From Caulobacter segnis ATCC 21756 (GTDB lineage Bacteria; Pseudomonadota; Alphaproteobacteria; Caulobacterales; Caulobacteraceae), in NCBI RefSeq assembly GCF_000092285.1, contig NC_014100.1, positions 62,001 through 126,000 on the forward strand: DNA of 64,000 nt. The letters run 5' to 3'. Positions 55,008-64,000 of this stretch are shown here, in pieces. Within the stretch, counting starts at the first letter, position 1. The number at the start of each line of letters is the position of its first letter. A program made the translations under genes and the position numbers. The notes below the pieces were generated by a model, which did no database searches, had not been told where the DNA came from, and was given only the letters and a program-made list of their open reading frames with translations.

Positions 55008-57587
55008 ATGTCGCGCGATGGCTTCACCGGACTGACCGAGGCCGAGGCGGCGCGCCGTCTCGCCGAGTTCGGCCCCAACGCCCTGCCGCGCGCCGTGGGG
55101 CGGGGTCTGGCCGAGATCCTGCTCGACACCCTTCGCGAGCCGATGTTTCTGCTGCTGATCGGGGCGGCGGGCCTCTATCTGGTGCTCGGCGATCTGGGCG
55201 AAGGCCTGTTCCTGATGGCGGGCGCCGTGGCGACCATCGGCCTGGTGGTGCTCCAGGAAGCGCGGAGCGAGCGGGCGCTGTCGGCCCTGCGCGACCTCTC
55301 CCAGCCCCATGCGCGGGTTGTCCGCGACGGGGTCGAGGTCCGGCTGGCGGCGCGCGACCTCGTTCCGGGGGACATCATCCTGATTGGCGAGGGCGAACGG
55401 CTGCCGGCCGACGGCGTGCTGCTCGGCGGCGACGTCCTGAGCATTGATGAGTCGGCCTTGACCGGCGAATCCGCCCCCGTCTCCAAGCGTCCGTTGACGG
55501 AGGGCGAGGCGGTGGACGCCGACGCTCAGCCCGGCGCTGAGACCGGACCCTATCTTTTCTCCGGCGCCTTGGTGGTGCGAGGCCAGGCTGTGGCCAGGGT
55601 TGAACGGACCGGCGGAAGAACGGCGCTGGGCCGCATCGGCGTCTCCCTGGCCGCGATCGAGCATCAGCCCACGCCGCTGCAGAAGACCGCCGGGCGGCTG
55701 GTGACTTTGCTGGGCGGACTGGCCATCGCCTTCTGCGCGGTCGTGGCCATCGCCTATGGTCTGATGCGCGGGGACTGGGTCGGCGGCGTGCTGGCCGGCG
55801 TGACCGTCGCCATCGCGCTGATCCCCGAGGAATTTCCGATGGTGCTGGCCGTCTTCCTGGCGCTGGGGGCGGGACGCCTGGCGCGACGGAAGGTGCTGGT
55901 GCGCCGCAGCGCGGTGATCGAGGCGTTGGGCGGCGCGACATTCCTTTGCGTCGACAAGACCGGCACCCTGACCGAGAACCGGATGCGCGTGGCGCGGATC
56001 TGGACGGCGGGTGAGGATTGGGCGGACGCGGCCGACGCGCCCCCGCTCGGCGCCGCACGCGCCTGCCTCGGCGCGGCCGGACTGGCTTGCGCCGTTAGGC
56101 CCGTCGATCCGATGGACAAGGCCGTCCGAACCTTGCTGGACGAAACGGCCGCTTCGGACACGGACGCCTTGGAGGCGCCGGAGCGGACCTGGCCTCTGCG
56201 GCCCGATCGGATGGCCATGATCCAGGCCTGGCGCGCGCCCCAGGGCCGCTGGCGGATCGCCGCCAAGGGCGCGCCGGAGGCGATCTTTCGGCTATGCGGA
56301 CTGTCCGAGACGCAGGTCGGCGACCTGACCCCCGTCATACAGCGCTTCGCTCGCGACGGGCTGCGCGTGCTCGGCGTGGCGTCCTGCGTAACGGACGGAG
56401 CGCTCTCCGACGCCCCCGAGGACTCCCCCTTCGCGTTCGAAGGTCTTATCGGCTTCCTGGATCCCGTCCGCGCGGACGTCCCCGCGGCGCTGAGCGAGGC
56501 GAGAGCGGCGGGCATTGCGGTGGTGATGATCACGGGCGACCACCCGGCCACCGCCCTCGCGGTCGCCGAGACCGTCGGACTGGACGCCTCGAGCGGCGTG
56601 TTGATCGGCCCGGAGATCGCCGCGCTGGATGACGCGGCCTTGGCCGGGCGACTGCGCGAGACGCGCCTCTTCGCCCGCATCACGCCCGACCAGAAGCTGC
56701 GGATCGTCCAAGCCTTGAAGATCGACGGCGAGATCGTGGCCATGACCGGCGACGGTGTGAATGACGCGCCGGCCCTCGAGGCCGCCCATATCGGTATCGC
56801 CATGGGCCGGAAGGGCACCGACGTCGCGCGCGAGGCCGCCGACCTGGTCATCCTGGACGACAGTTTCGCCTCGATCGTGGGCGGGGTGCGGCTGGGGCGG
56901 CGAATCTTCGCCAACCTGCGCAAGGCGCTGGTCTATGTCACGGCCATCCACGTCCCGATCGCCGGCGTCGCCCTCATTCCGATCGTGCTCGGTCTGCCGC
57001 CGCTGCTGTATCCGATGCACGTGGTGTTCCTGGAGCTCTTGATCGATCCCGTCTGCGCCATGGTGTTCGAGGCCGAGCCGGGCGGCGCCCACGCCATGCG
57101 GCGTCCGCCGCGTCGGCGGGACGAGCCTCTGTTCGGACCTCGCCAGGTGGGCTTGGCCCTGCTCCAGGGCGCCGGCGTGCTGGCCGTCGTGCTGGCGACC
57201 TATGTCTGGGCGCTGAACCATCATTCGGAAAACCAGGCGCGGGGCGCGGCTTTCCTGGCGCTGGTGGCGGGCAACCTGATCCTGGCCCTGGCTGACGCCT
57301 CGTCGTCGGGAGGGCGGTTGTTCGCCCCCCACCGCCGGATTTACTGGACGATCGCGGCGGCGGCGTCCGGCGCCCTGGCCCTGATTTTCGCCGTCCCGCC
57401 CCTGGGCGACATCTTCAAGGTCGCGCCGCCGTCTCCGGGCTTGCTGCTTGGCGCCCTGGCGCTGGCGGCGGTCGGCGGGGGTTGGTTCGGCCTGGTTCGC
57501 GCTGTGGACCGTCGTCTCCCGCTTAGACCTCCGCGATCTCCGCGATCACCTTCAGCGCCGCTTCGCGCGGGTCGTTCGCCGCCGTGA
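55008..57587 (+). CDS. Cation-translocating P-type ATPase
   Basis: A P-type ATPase of 859 residues for an unknown cation, most like the Ca2+/Mg2+-type groups. Domains in order: N-terminal cation ATPase domain, TM1-2 (about 45-90), actuator domain with DESALTGESAPVS (about 145-157), TM3-4 with the ion-site PEEFPMVLAVFLALG, phosphorylation site CVDKTGTLTEN (Asp near 316), N-domain, hinge MTGDGVNDAPALEAAHIG (about 580), and six C-terminal TMs. The last 22 or so residues run into the convergent pyrF gene and look non-conserved, so the tail may be accidental. Confidence 0.92.
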   Translation: MSRDGFTGLTEAEAARRLAEFGPNALPRAVGRGLAEILLDTLREPMFLLLIGAAGLYLVLGDLGEGLFLMAGAVATIGLVVLQEARSERALSALRDLSQPHARVVRDGVEVRLAARDLVPGDIILIGEGERLPADGVLLGGDVLSIDESALTGESAPVSKRPLTEGEAVDADAQPGAETGPYLFSGALVVRGQAVARVERTGGRTALGRIGVSLAAIEHQPTPLQKTAGRLVTLLGGLAIAFCAVVAIAYGLMRGDWVGGVLAGVTVAIALIPEEFPMVLAVFLALGAGRLARRKVLVRRSAVIEALGGATFLCVDKTGTLTENRMRVARIWTAGEDWADAADAPPLGAARACLGAAGLACAVRPVDPMDKAVRTLLDETAASDTDALEAPERTWPLRPDRMAMIQAWRAPQGRWRIAAKGAPEAIFRLCGLSETQVGDLTPVIQRFARDGLRVLGVASCVTDGALSDAPEDSPFAFEGLIGFLDPVRADVPAALSEARAAGIAVVMITGDHPATALAVAETVGLDASSGVLIGPEIAALDDAALAGRLRETRLFARITPDQKLRIVQALKIDGEIVAMTGDGVNDAPALEAAHIGIAMGRKGTDVAREAADLVILDDSFASIVGGVRLGRRIFANLRKALVYVTAIHVPIAGVALIPIVLGLPPLLYPMHVVFLELLIDPVCAMVFEAEPGGAHAMRRPPRRRDEPLFGPRQVGLALLQGAGVLAVVLATYVWALNHHSENQARGAAFLALVAGNLILALADASSSGGRLFAPHRRIYWTIAAAASGALALIFAVPPLGDIFKVAPPSPGLLLGALALAAVGGGWFGLVRAVDRRLPLRPPRSPRSPSAPLRAGRSPP

Positions 57588-58224
57588 TCGGGCGGCCGCA
57601 GACCAGGTGGCTGGCGCCGGCGCGGATGGCGGCTTCGGGGGTGGCGGCGCGGGCTTGGTCGTTCTTGGCCGACCAGAAGGGGCGCACGCCCGGCGTGACG
57701 ATCAGGAAGTCCGGGCGGCCGGCCTCTCTGGCGATCTCGCGGGCCAGCGCCGCCTCATGCGGCGAGGAGACGATGCCGTCGACCCCGCATTCGATCGCCT
57801 GGCGCACCCGGCGCTCGACCAGTTCGCGGGCCCCGAAGGCGTAGCCCATCTCGACCAGGTCGGCGTCGGTCAGGCTGGTCAGCACGGTGACGGCCAGGAT
57901 CTTCAGGGACGACGAGCCCCGCGCCTGCACCGCGGCCTTCATCACCTGCGGCTCGGCGTGGACGGTCAGCAGGTCGCAGCCGCTCCCCGCCAGCACGCGG
58001 GCCGAGCGCTCGACCGTGGCGCCGATGTCGTGCAGCTTCCAATCGAGGAAGATCTGTTTGCCGCCAGCCTTCAGGTCGCGCGCCAGGGTCATGCCGTCGC
58101 TGGCCAGGAGCTCAAGGCCGATCTTGTAGAAGCTGACCGCGTCGCCCAGGCGCTCGACCATGTCGCGGGCTTCCTCGACGGTGGGCAGGTCGAGCGGCAC
58201 GATCAGGCGCGGGTCGGCGGTCAT
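57523..58224 (-). CDS. pyrF: Orotidine 5'-phosphate decarboxylase
   Basis: Makes UMP from orotidine 5'-phosphate. The 233-residue TIM barrel starts RLIVPLDLPTVEEARDMVERL and holds the catalytic block IFLDWKLHDIGATVERS (Asp-x-Lys-x2-Asp) near residues 60-75. The C-terminal part has IVTPGVRPFW and VCGRPITAANDPREAA with the phosphate-binding arginine. Its 3' end overlaps the P-type ATPase frame by 65 bp on the opposite strand. Confidence 0.96.
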   Translation of the reverse strand: MTADPRLIVPLDLPTVEEARDMVERLGDAVSFYKIGLELLASDGMTLARDLKAGGKQIFLDWKLHDIGATVERSARVLAGSGCDLLTVHAEPQVMKAAVQARGSSSLKILAVTVLTSLTDADLVEMGYAFGARELVERRVRQAIECGVDGIVSSPHEAALAREIAREAGRPDFLIVTPGVRPFWSAKNDQARAATPEAAIRAGASHLVCGRPITAANDPREAALKVIAEIAEV

Positions 58225-58321
58225 ATTCTAGTCCCCATGTTTGGTCGCAAGGGTTGGCGCGCGCGATCAGCCGCCCTAGGAAGGGCAAGCTTGGGCGCGA
58301 TCTGAAAGGTAGGGACGTCGA

Positions 58322-59035
58322 ATGACCGAGGCCAAACTCGCCGTCAACTTCTTCGTCGCCCTGTTCGCCCTGATCGACCCGATCGGCAACGTGCCGCTGT
58401 TCGCCGCCGCCACCCTGGGCGCGGCCGCGGCGGGGCGGCGGATGGTGGCCGTCTATATCGGCCTGTTCATGACCGCGTTCCTGATCTTCTTCTACTTCAC
58501 GGGCGTGGGCCTCCTGGCCTTCTTCGGCATCTCGATGCCGGCCTTCCGGATCGCCGGCGGCATCATCCTGTTCATTCTGGGCCTGGACATGGTGCGCGAC
58601 GACTTCACCACCATGTTCGCCGACGCCGCCGAGGGCGTGGAGGACCAGTCGCCGCGCGCCTACGCCCGGCAGCGGTTCGAGCGGCTGATCGTGCCGTTCG
58701 CCATGCCGTTGCTGATCGGCCCGGGCGCGATCTCGACGGTGATCATCTACGCCGCCGAGGCCAAGCCGCTGGGCCTGGCCGGTGCCGGGATCGGGGTGGC
58801 GGTGATCGTCGCGGTCTCGCTGGTTGTCGTGGCCGCCTTCTGGGCCGCGCCGCTGATCAGCCGGGTGCTGGGCCGCATCGGCATGAGCATCGTCGTCCGT
58901 GTCCTGGGCCTGATCCTCTGCGCCCTGGCCGTCCAGTTCGTGATGATGGGGGTCGGCGACGCCACGCGCGGGCTGATCCGCGGCGACGCCCAGAACCCCT
59001 ACGCCGAAAAGGCCCCTTACGCGGAAAAGAAGTAG
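58322..59035 (+). CDS. MarC family integral membrane protein
   Basis: A 237-residue membrane protein with six TM segments. It has the UPF0056/MarC pattern: FFVALFALIDPIGNVPLF in TM1, FRIAGGIILFILGLDMV in TM3, and VPFAMPLLIGPGAISTVI at TM4, repeating the Asp/Gly-Pro elements. MarC proteins were once linked to antibiotic resistance, and real function is unknown. A charged linker between TM3 and TM4 (about 85-125) is slightly longer than usual. Confidence 0.94.
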   Translation: MTEAKLAVNFFVALFALIDPIGNVPLFAAATLGAAAAGRRMVAVYIGLFMTAFLIFFYFTGVGLLAFFGISMPAFRIAGGIILFILGLDMVRDDFTTMFADAAEGVEDQSPRAYARQRFERLIVPFAMPLLIGPGAISTVIIYAAEAKPLGLAGAGIGVAVIVAVSLVVVAAFWAAPLISRVLGRIGMSIVVRVLGLILCALAVQFVMMGVGDATRGLIRGDAQNPYAEKAPYAEKK

Positions 59036-59080
59036 CCGCGCGTCTGGACAGGCTCTCCCCGAGGAGCCCATATCCCCGTC

Positions 59081-60331
59081 ATGCGCGCTCATGATGCAGA
59101 CGTGATCATCGCGGGCGCCGGCATGGCCGGCGCCACCCTGGCCCTGGCCCTGAAGTCCGGCGGCCTCAAGCCCCTGCTGGTCGATCCCCAGCCGTTCGAC
59201 GCCCAGCTGGCGCCGACCTTCGACGGCCGCAGCTCGGCCATCGCCTATTCCTCGTTCCGCCAGTGGCGGGCGATCGGCGCCGGCGAGAGCCTGGAGCCGC
59301 ACGCCCAGCGCATCGAGCAGATCCTGGTCACCGACGGGCGCACGCCTGGGGCGGCGGCGCGCAAGCCTTCGGCGTCCTTCCTGCGCTTCGACTCCGGCGA
59401 GATCTCGGGCCGCATCGAAGGCGAGCCGCTGGGCTATCTGGTTGAGAACCGCCAGATCCGCGCGGCGCTCTCCAAGGCCGTGATCGAGAAGGAGATTCCG
59501 GTCATCGCGCCGATGGCGGCCAAGAATCTGGAGGTCACGCCCGGCGCGGCCCGCCTGATCCTCTCCGACGGCCGCGCCCTGACCGCGCCGCTGGCGGTCA
59601 GCGCCGAGGGGCGCGGCTCGGTCCTGCGCCAGGCGGCCGGCATCGGCCACATCGGCTGGGGCTATGGCCAAAGCGGCGTCGTCTGCACCGTCAAGCTGGA
59701 GCGCCCCCACGAGGGCGTCGCCCACGAATATTTCCTGCCCAGCGGCCCGTTCGCCATCCTGCCGCTGACCGAGCAGCGGGCCAGCCTGGTCTGGACCGAG
59801 AGCACGGCGCGGGGCGAGGCGCTGCGGAACGCGTCTCCCGAGGTCTTCCACGCCCACCTGATGCGCCGGTTTGGCGATTTCCTTGGGCAGGTCGAGGTGG
59901 TGGGGCCGACCTTCGTCTACCCGCTGTCACTGCTGCTGGCCGAGCGGATGACCGCGCCGCGCCTGGCTCTGATCGGCGACGCCGCCCACGGGGTGCACCC
60001 GATCGCGGGCCAGGGCCTGAACCTGGGTCTGAAGGACGCCGCGGCCCTGGCCGAGGTGCTGGTCGAGGCCGTGCGCAACGGCGAAGACATCGGCGCCGAG
60101 GCGGTGCTGGAGCGCTACGCCCGCTGGCGGCGGTTCGACACCGTCACCAACGCCCTGGCCTTCGACGCCTTCGTGCGGATCTTCTCGAACGACAACCCGC
60201 TGCTGCGCGTCGCGCGCGGCGCGGGCCTGGCGGTCGTCAACCGCATCGCCCCGGCGCGGCGGTTCTTCATGCACGAAGCCGGCGGCGGCGTGGGGGACCT
60301 GCCGAAGCTGTTGCGGGGGCAGAGCCTGTAA
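59081..60331 (+). CDS. UbiH/UbiF/COQ6-family FAD-dependent monooxygenase
   Basis: A flavoprotein hydroxylase of 416 residues, likely for a ubiquinone ring hydroxylation. The dinucleotide motif is VIIAGAGMAGATLALAL, DGRSSAIAYSS is the second FAD contact, and LIGDAAHGVHPIAGQGLNLG near residue 300 is the strong UbiH/COQ6 signature. Which ring position it acts on cannot be read from sequence. It lies 45 bp after marC and ends just before a REP-type region. Confidence 0.92.
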   Translation: MRAHDADVIIAGAGMAGATLALALKSGGLKPLLVDPQPFDAQLAPTFDGRSSAIAYSSFRQWRAIGAGESLEPHAQRIEQILVTDGRTPGAAARKPSASFLRFDSGEISGRIEGEPLGYLVENRQIRAALSKAVIEKEIPVIAPMAAKNLEVTPGAARLILSDGRALTAPLAVSAEGRGSVLRQAAGIGHIGWGYGQSGVVCTVKLERPHEGVAHEYFLPSGPFAILPLTEQRASLVWTESTARGEALRNASPEVFHAHLMRRFGDFLGQVEVVGPTFVYPLSLLLAERMTAPRLALIGDAAHGVHPIAGQGLNLGLKDAAALAEVLVEAVRNGEDIGAEAVLERYARWRRFDTVTNALAFDAFVRIFSNDNPLLRVARGAGLAVVNRIAPARRFFMHEAGGGVGDLPKLLRGQSL

Positions 60332-60335
60332 AATC

Positions 60336-60445
60336 CTCTCCCTTTGGGAGAGGTGTCGGCGCAGCCGACGGAGAGGGGAATGGCCGGTTCGGCGGGACTT
60401 CCCCCACCGGCGCTTCGCGCCACCTCCCCCGCTAGGGGGAGGATT
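60336..60445. repeat. REP-type hairpin cluster
   Basis: Several stems lie between two convergent genes: CCTCTCCC-TTT-GGGAGAGG, GTCGGC-GCA-GCCGAC, and CCTCCCCC-GCTA-GGGGGAGG. They form a bidirectional terminator for the UbiH-like gene and Trm112. The same kind of CCCTCC-rich hairpin forms part of the long repeat. Confidence 0.8.
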
Positions 60446-60642
60446 TAAGCCTCCAGCTCCCGCGCCTCTTCCGGCAGCATGATCGGCACGCCGTCGCGGA
60501 TCGGGTAGGCCAGCTTGGCCGAGCGGCTGATCAGTTCGCCGGCGGCGCGGTCGTACTCCAGCGGAGCCCGGGTCACGGGGCACACCAGCACTTCCAGCAG
60601 GCGCGGATCGACATCGACGGGGGGAGGGGCGGCTTGGGTCAT
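60445..60642 (-). CDS. Trm112 family protein
   Basis: A 65-residue Trm112-like protein that in other systems activates SAM-dependent methyltransferases. The core [19 protein letters not shown] and [17 protein letters not shown] is typical. Only one of the classical zinc cysteines is kept (VCPVT), as in many bacterial members. It follows the LON-domain gene by 9 bp and likely shares its transcript. Confidence 0.9.
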   Translation of the reverse strand: MTQAAPPPVDVDPRLLEVLVCPVTRAPLEYDRAAGELISRSAKLAYPIRDGVPIMLPEEARELEA

Positions 60643-60651
60643 GGCGCCTGT

Positions 60652-61317
60652 CTACTGAATCGAAGTCGGTTCGTCATCGTCGCTCGCGGCCGCGTCGATC
60701 TCGAGCAGCGCCGTCAGGGTCGCCTTGCGCTCGAAGATGGTCTCGGCCTCGAGCAGGGCCTGCTTCTCCATCGGATCGAACGGCAGGGCCATGGCCAGGC
60801 TGTTGATCAAGGCGTCCGACGGCGCGCTCTCGGCGTCGCCCCAGTCGATGGCCAGGCCCCGGTGGTCCAGATAGCGGCGCAGGGCGACCAGCAAGCGGTC
60901 GATGTCGGCGGCGGTGCGTTCGCCCGCCCCGTCCTCGCGCAGGTCGGGCTCATAGGGGCTGAAGTCGACGCGCATCTGCCGGTAGGGCGTGCGGACCGGC
61001 AGCTCGTCGCCGGCTCGGAAGCGGCAGAGGCCGGTCAGGGTGATCAGGTAGCGGCTGTCGCTGGTCTCGGCGAAGCTGGTGACGCGGCCGGCGCAGCCGA
61101 CCGGCGCCAGGGCCGGGCGCTGGTGGTCGCCGCCGGCCCTCGTCTGGATCATGCCGATGATCCGCTCGCCCGACATGGCGTCGTCCAGCATGTTCAGGTA
61201 GCGCGGCTCGAAGATGTTCAGCGGCAGCTGACCGCCGGGCAGCAGCAGCACGCCGTCCAAGGGAAAGACCGGGATCACCAGGGGTAGGTCGCCAAGCTTT
61301 CGATAGACGGCCGGCAT
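60652..61317 (-). CDS. LON peptidase substrate-binding domain protein
   Basis: A 221-residue protein made only of the LON N-terminal (substrate-binding) domain: LVIPVFPLDGVLLLPGGQLPLNIFEPRYL at the start, then GRVTSFAETSDSRYLITLTGLCRF. There is no ATPase or protease part. Its partners are unknown. It sits between the CnoX-like gene and Trm112, an order conserved in alphaproteobacteria, which hints at a protein-quality role. Confidence 0.92.
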   Translation of the reverse strand: MPAVYRKLGDLPLVIPVFPLDGVLLLPGGQLPLNIFEPRYLNMLDDAMSGERIIGMIQTRAGGDHQRPALAPVGCAGRVTSFAETSDSRYLITLTGLCRFRAGDELPVRTPYRQMRVDFSPYEPDLREDGAGERTAADIDRLLVALRRYLDHRGLAIDWGDAESAPSDALINSLAMALPFDPMEKQALLEAETIFERKATLTALLEIDAAASDDDEPTSIQ

Positions 61318-61341
61318 GGACTCTCCGTGGGCTTTAAGGTC

Positions 61342-62250
61342 CTAGCTGAACAGGATCGAGGATAGCTTCCGTCGCCCTTGCTTGGCGACTTCCGAGGTCG
61401 GGCCGGCGGCCTCGAACACGGTCAGCAGCTGTTTGCGGGCAGCCTCTTCGTTCCAGGCTCGGTCGCGGGCGATGATCGTCAAAAGATGATCGGCGGCCGC
61501 CTGCAGATGGCCAGCGCCGGCCAGGGCCTTGGCCAGCTCGAAGCGGGCCTCATGGTCGTCGGGATCGGCCGCCAGGCGCTTCTCGACGGCGGCGGTCTCG
61601 GACGGGGCTTCCTCGGCCAGGGCGAGCGCCGCGCGGGCGGCGTCGAGGTCGGGATCCTTGGCGTCGGCGGGGGCCATGGCCACCACCTCGGCCGCGCCCT
61701 CCAGGTCGCCGCCGATCAGGTAGGCGCGGGCCATGCCGCCGATGGCCTTGACGTTGGTGGGGTCGGTCTGCAGGGCCTGGGCGAAGGCCTGGGCCGCGCC
61801 GCCGACGTCGCCGATCTCCAGCGACTCCTTGCCGAGCGCGATCAGTTCGTCGAGCGGGCTCTCGCCGCCCCCGGCCTTGGCCAGCTTCTCGACGAAGGCC
61901 TTCACCTGGCTCTCGGGCAGGGCGCCCTGGAAGGCGTCCACCGGGCGGCCGTCGACGAAGGCGTAGACGGTGGGGATCGACTGCACGCGCAGCTGGCCGG
62001 CGAAGGCCGGGTTGGCGTCGACGTCGATCTTGACCAGCTTGACCGCGCCCTTGGCGGCGTTGACGACCTTCTCGATCGTCGGGGTCAGCTGACGGCACGG
62101 GCCGCACCAGGTGGCCCAGAAGTCGACGATGATGGGCTGGGTCTTCGACGCCTCGATGACGTCGGCCATGAAGGTGGCGTCCGAGCCATCCTTGATGTGT
62201 TCGCTTTTGCCCGAGGCGGGGGCGGCGGGCTTTTCGCCGATCAGGGACAT
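61342..62250 (-). CDS. Thioredoxin-TPR co-chaperone (CnoX/YbbN-like)
   Basis: A 302-residue protein. The N-terminal thioredoxin domain (about 20-130) has IVDFWATWCGPCRQLTP, so the full Cys-Gly-Pro-Cys site is kept. A C-terminal TPR region (about 140-295) follows, including LEIGDVGGAAQAFAQALQ and ARFELAKALAGAGHLQAA. This is the CnoX plan, a redox-active holdase that passes clients to GroEL. The ATG at 62250 is preferred to a frame that adds 25 residues. Lies 24 bp before the LON-domain gene. Confidence 0.93.
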   Translation of the reverse strand: MSLIGEKPAAPASGKSEHIKDGSDATFMADVIEASKTQPIIVDFWATWCGPCRQLTPTIEKVVNAAKGAVKLVKIDVDANPAFAGQLRVQSIPTVYAFVDGRPVDAFQGALPESQVKAFVEKLAKAGGGESPLDELIALGKESLEIGDVGGAAQAFAQALQTDPTNVKAIGGMARAYLIGGDLEGAAEVVAMAPADAKDPDLDAARAALALAEEAPSETAAVEKRLAADPDDHEARFELAKALAGAGHLQAAADHLLTIIARDRAWNEEAARKQLLTVFEAAGPTSEVAKQGRRKLSSILFS

Positions 62251-62350
62251 CGGGTCTCTCGTATGCGGTGCTGGGGCAGGAAACGCGTCAGCCGCCAAGA
62301 TGGTCCCTGGCGGGCGCTCGCGCAATGATGAGATCGCTTGACGGCGGGGA

Positions 62351-62863
<513 letters not shown>

Positions 62864-62930
62864 CTAGACGGCCGGAGGGCCGCAGGGCTAGACCAGACGA
62901 CAGGGGCAGGAAGCCAAGAAAAGGACCGGC

Positions 62931-63677
62931 ATGGAACTGGAGTGCTATCCCACCGAGAACCGTCCGCCGGAAATCGTGCCGGGCCGGCCGCAGCGCGCCT
63001 GGATGGATCGGTTCGCCGAGCGTCACCCCTATCGCTGCCTGCCGCTGACCATGGCCAACACCACCGGCTGGGATATCCTCTGTCCGGTCGGCTTCTCGAT
63101 GACCTGGGACGGCGGGGCGCACCAGGAGTGCATCAAGTTCCAGCCCGACCACCCCTATCCGGGCTTCACCGACTTCGTGAAGTCGCACTTCACGCGGGGG
63201 GTGGTGACCTTCCACACCGGCTATCTGTTCCGCACGCCGCCGGGCTGGTCGATGATGGCCATGGGGCCGCCCAACCACGTCAAGGACGGCATCCAGCCGC
63301 TGGCGGGCGTGATCGAGACCGACTGGCTGCCGTTCCCCTTCACGATGAACTGGATCTTCACCCGGCCGGGCACGGTGCGGTTCGAGAAGGGCGAGACCTT
63401 CTGCTTCCTGATGCTGTTGCAGGACAAGGCCATCGAGTCGTTCCAGCCGGTGATCCGCTCGATGAACTCCAATCCCGAGCTGCGCCGCCAGTACGACGTC
63501 TGGGCCGAGAAGCGCACCGAGTTCAACAGCCTGATCTTCAAGCGCGACCCGGAGGCCACCAAGGAGGCCTGGCAGCGCTTCTACTTCAAGGGCGAGTACC
63601 CCGAGGAGATCCAGGCCGAGGCCCCCAGCCACCACGTCAACAAGCGCCGCCTGAAGTCGCCGAAGCTGGGGGTTTAG
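62931..63677 (+). CDS. DUF6065 family protein
   Basis: A 248-residue cytoplasmic protein. The sequence is rich in aromatic and proline residues (LTMANTTGWDILCPVGFSMT, HTGYLFRTPPGWSMMAMGPP, DWLPFPFTMNWIFTRPG), matching uncharacterised proteins named DUF6065. The predicted core is all-beta, cupin-like by eye. No catalytic motif is clear and the role is unknown. It is divergent from the ProXp gene. Confidence 0.8.
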   Translation: MELECYPTENRPPEIVPGRPQRAWMDRFAERHPYRCLPLTMANTTGWDILCPVGFSMTWDGGAHQECIKFQPDHPYPGFTDFVKSHFTRGVVTFHTGYLFRTPPGWSMMAMGPPNHVKDGIQPLAGVIETDWLPFPFTMNWIFTRPGTVRFEKGETFCFLMLLQDKAIESFQPVIRSMNSNPELRRQYDVWAEKRTEFNSLIFKRDPEATKEAWQRFYFKGEYPEEIQAEAPSHHVNKRRLKSPKLGV

Positions 63678-63784
63678 GCGCCGGCCCGATCCCTCTCCGC
63701 CAGCGCCAAGCGCCGCCGTGACTTCGCTCGCCTTCCCCCTTAGGGTCGCGTCCAAACGGGCCTAGGGGTCATGGGGGAAATCGA

Positions 63785-64000
63785 ATGAATCGTCGGCTGA
63801 CGGCGCTGGCCGCCTTGTTGTTGATGTCGGGATCGGCTCTGGCCCATCAGGCCTTCGCCCAGGCGACACCGCCCAGCGCGACCCCGGCCGCCGGCGCGGT
63901 CAAGTCGGACAAGCCCGAGAAGTGGAACGTCAACGCCCCGCCAGGCGTCGCCACCCGCGAGGTGCGCATCGCGGTCGACAACGGCACCTGGATGAACGTC
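63785..64000 (+). CDS. Secreted PD40/amidohydrolase-like protein (partial, runs off window)
   Basis: Only the first 72 codons are present. A signal peptide is clear (RLTALAALLLMSGSALA, cut near AHQAFAQ). The mature start KPEKWNVNAPPGVATREVRI then VDNGTWMNV resembles the opening of large secreted proteins with PD40 beta-propeller and amidohydrolase domains. The C-terminus is outside the window, so the call is tentative. Confidence 0.5.
   Translation, partial: MNRRLTALAALLLMSGSALAHQAFAQATPPSATPAAGAVKSDKPEKWNVNAPPGVATREVRIAVDNGTWMNV

Noticed and set aside
60336..60445. CRISPR-like clustered repeats
   Set aside because: The stems are different from each other and are hairpins, not regularly spaced identical repeats.

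Overview
The window is high-GC (roughly two-thirds G+C by eye) chromosomal DNA from an alphaproteobacterium. Gene content points to Caulobacter or a close relative within Caulobacteraceae: a very large NAD-dependent glutamate dehydrogenase of the GdhZ type, a hemC-hemD-mic60-hemY cluster, TonB-dependent receptors, class I lysyl-tRNA synthetase and a MerR/LiuR-controlled acyl-CoA degradation operon. This is mostly core metabolism, densely packed on both strands with many 4-bp ATGA or GTGA overlaps. I see no phage, transposase, CRISPR array or rRNA. The species call is an inference from gene content.

Layout. 1-1.5 kb: molybdopterin genes moaD(end)-moaE-moaB-moaC. 1.5-4.5 kb: a YCII-like protein, a chemotaxis receptor, then a Rieske protein and a YciI protein downstream of gpsA and tsaD (4.5-6.7 kb). 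6.7-10.9 kb: hemC, hemD, mic60-like, hemY, then tRNA-Thr(CGU). 11.8-15.1 kb: a YfiR-like secreted protein, a TonB-dependent receptor and a TonB-like protein behind an AT-rich leader. 15.2-22.7 kb: one beta-oxidation operon led by a MerR regulator (enoyl-CoA hydratase/3-hydroxyacyl-CoA dehydrogenase, thiolase, two acyl-CoA dehydrogenases). 22.8-27.2 kb: an S24-type repressor, lysK and pgm. 27.2-30.5 kb: a long dispersed repeat, a ZTP riboswitch and purH. 30.5-39.6 kb: DUF418, gdhZ, an AI-2E-type permease and a HerA-like ATPase. 39.7-42.0 kb: UDP-glucose dehydrogenase plus UDP-glucuronate epimerase, giving UDP-galacturonate. 42-47.5 kb: DMT transporter, SDR, quinone oxidoreductase, isoaspartyl peptidase, GlxA-type regulator and a DUF4242 protein. 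47.6-50 kb: a second copy of the long repeat, a REP-type inverted repeat and a low-GC AlbA_2-domain gene that looks imported. 50-54.6 kb: heparinase-like protein, rpe, rsmB and a small membrane protein. 54.6-64 kb: an SDH assembly factor 4 homologue, a P-type ATPase, pyrF, marC, a UbiH-like hydroxylase, Trm112/LON-domain/CnoX genes, a ProXp deacylase, a DUF6065 protein and the start of a secreted PD40/amidohydrolase-like protein.

The most interesting signals are non-coding. Two inverted copies of a composite repeat of about 0.6-0.7 kb lie at 27311-27973 and 47590-48204. Both share a block whose ends can pair around an internal hairpin, which suggests a structured RNA or a non-autonomous element. 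A clear ZTP (pfl) riboswitch precedes purH, with a visible way to hide the ribosome binding site. A 22-bp LiuR-like operator precedes the beta-oxidation operon. Three conserved genes in the first 18 kb (mic60-like, TonB receptor, fadJ-type) carry single-base frameshifts in G/C-rich runs, which look more like sequence errors than gene decay.
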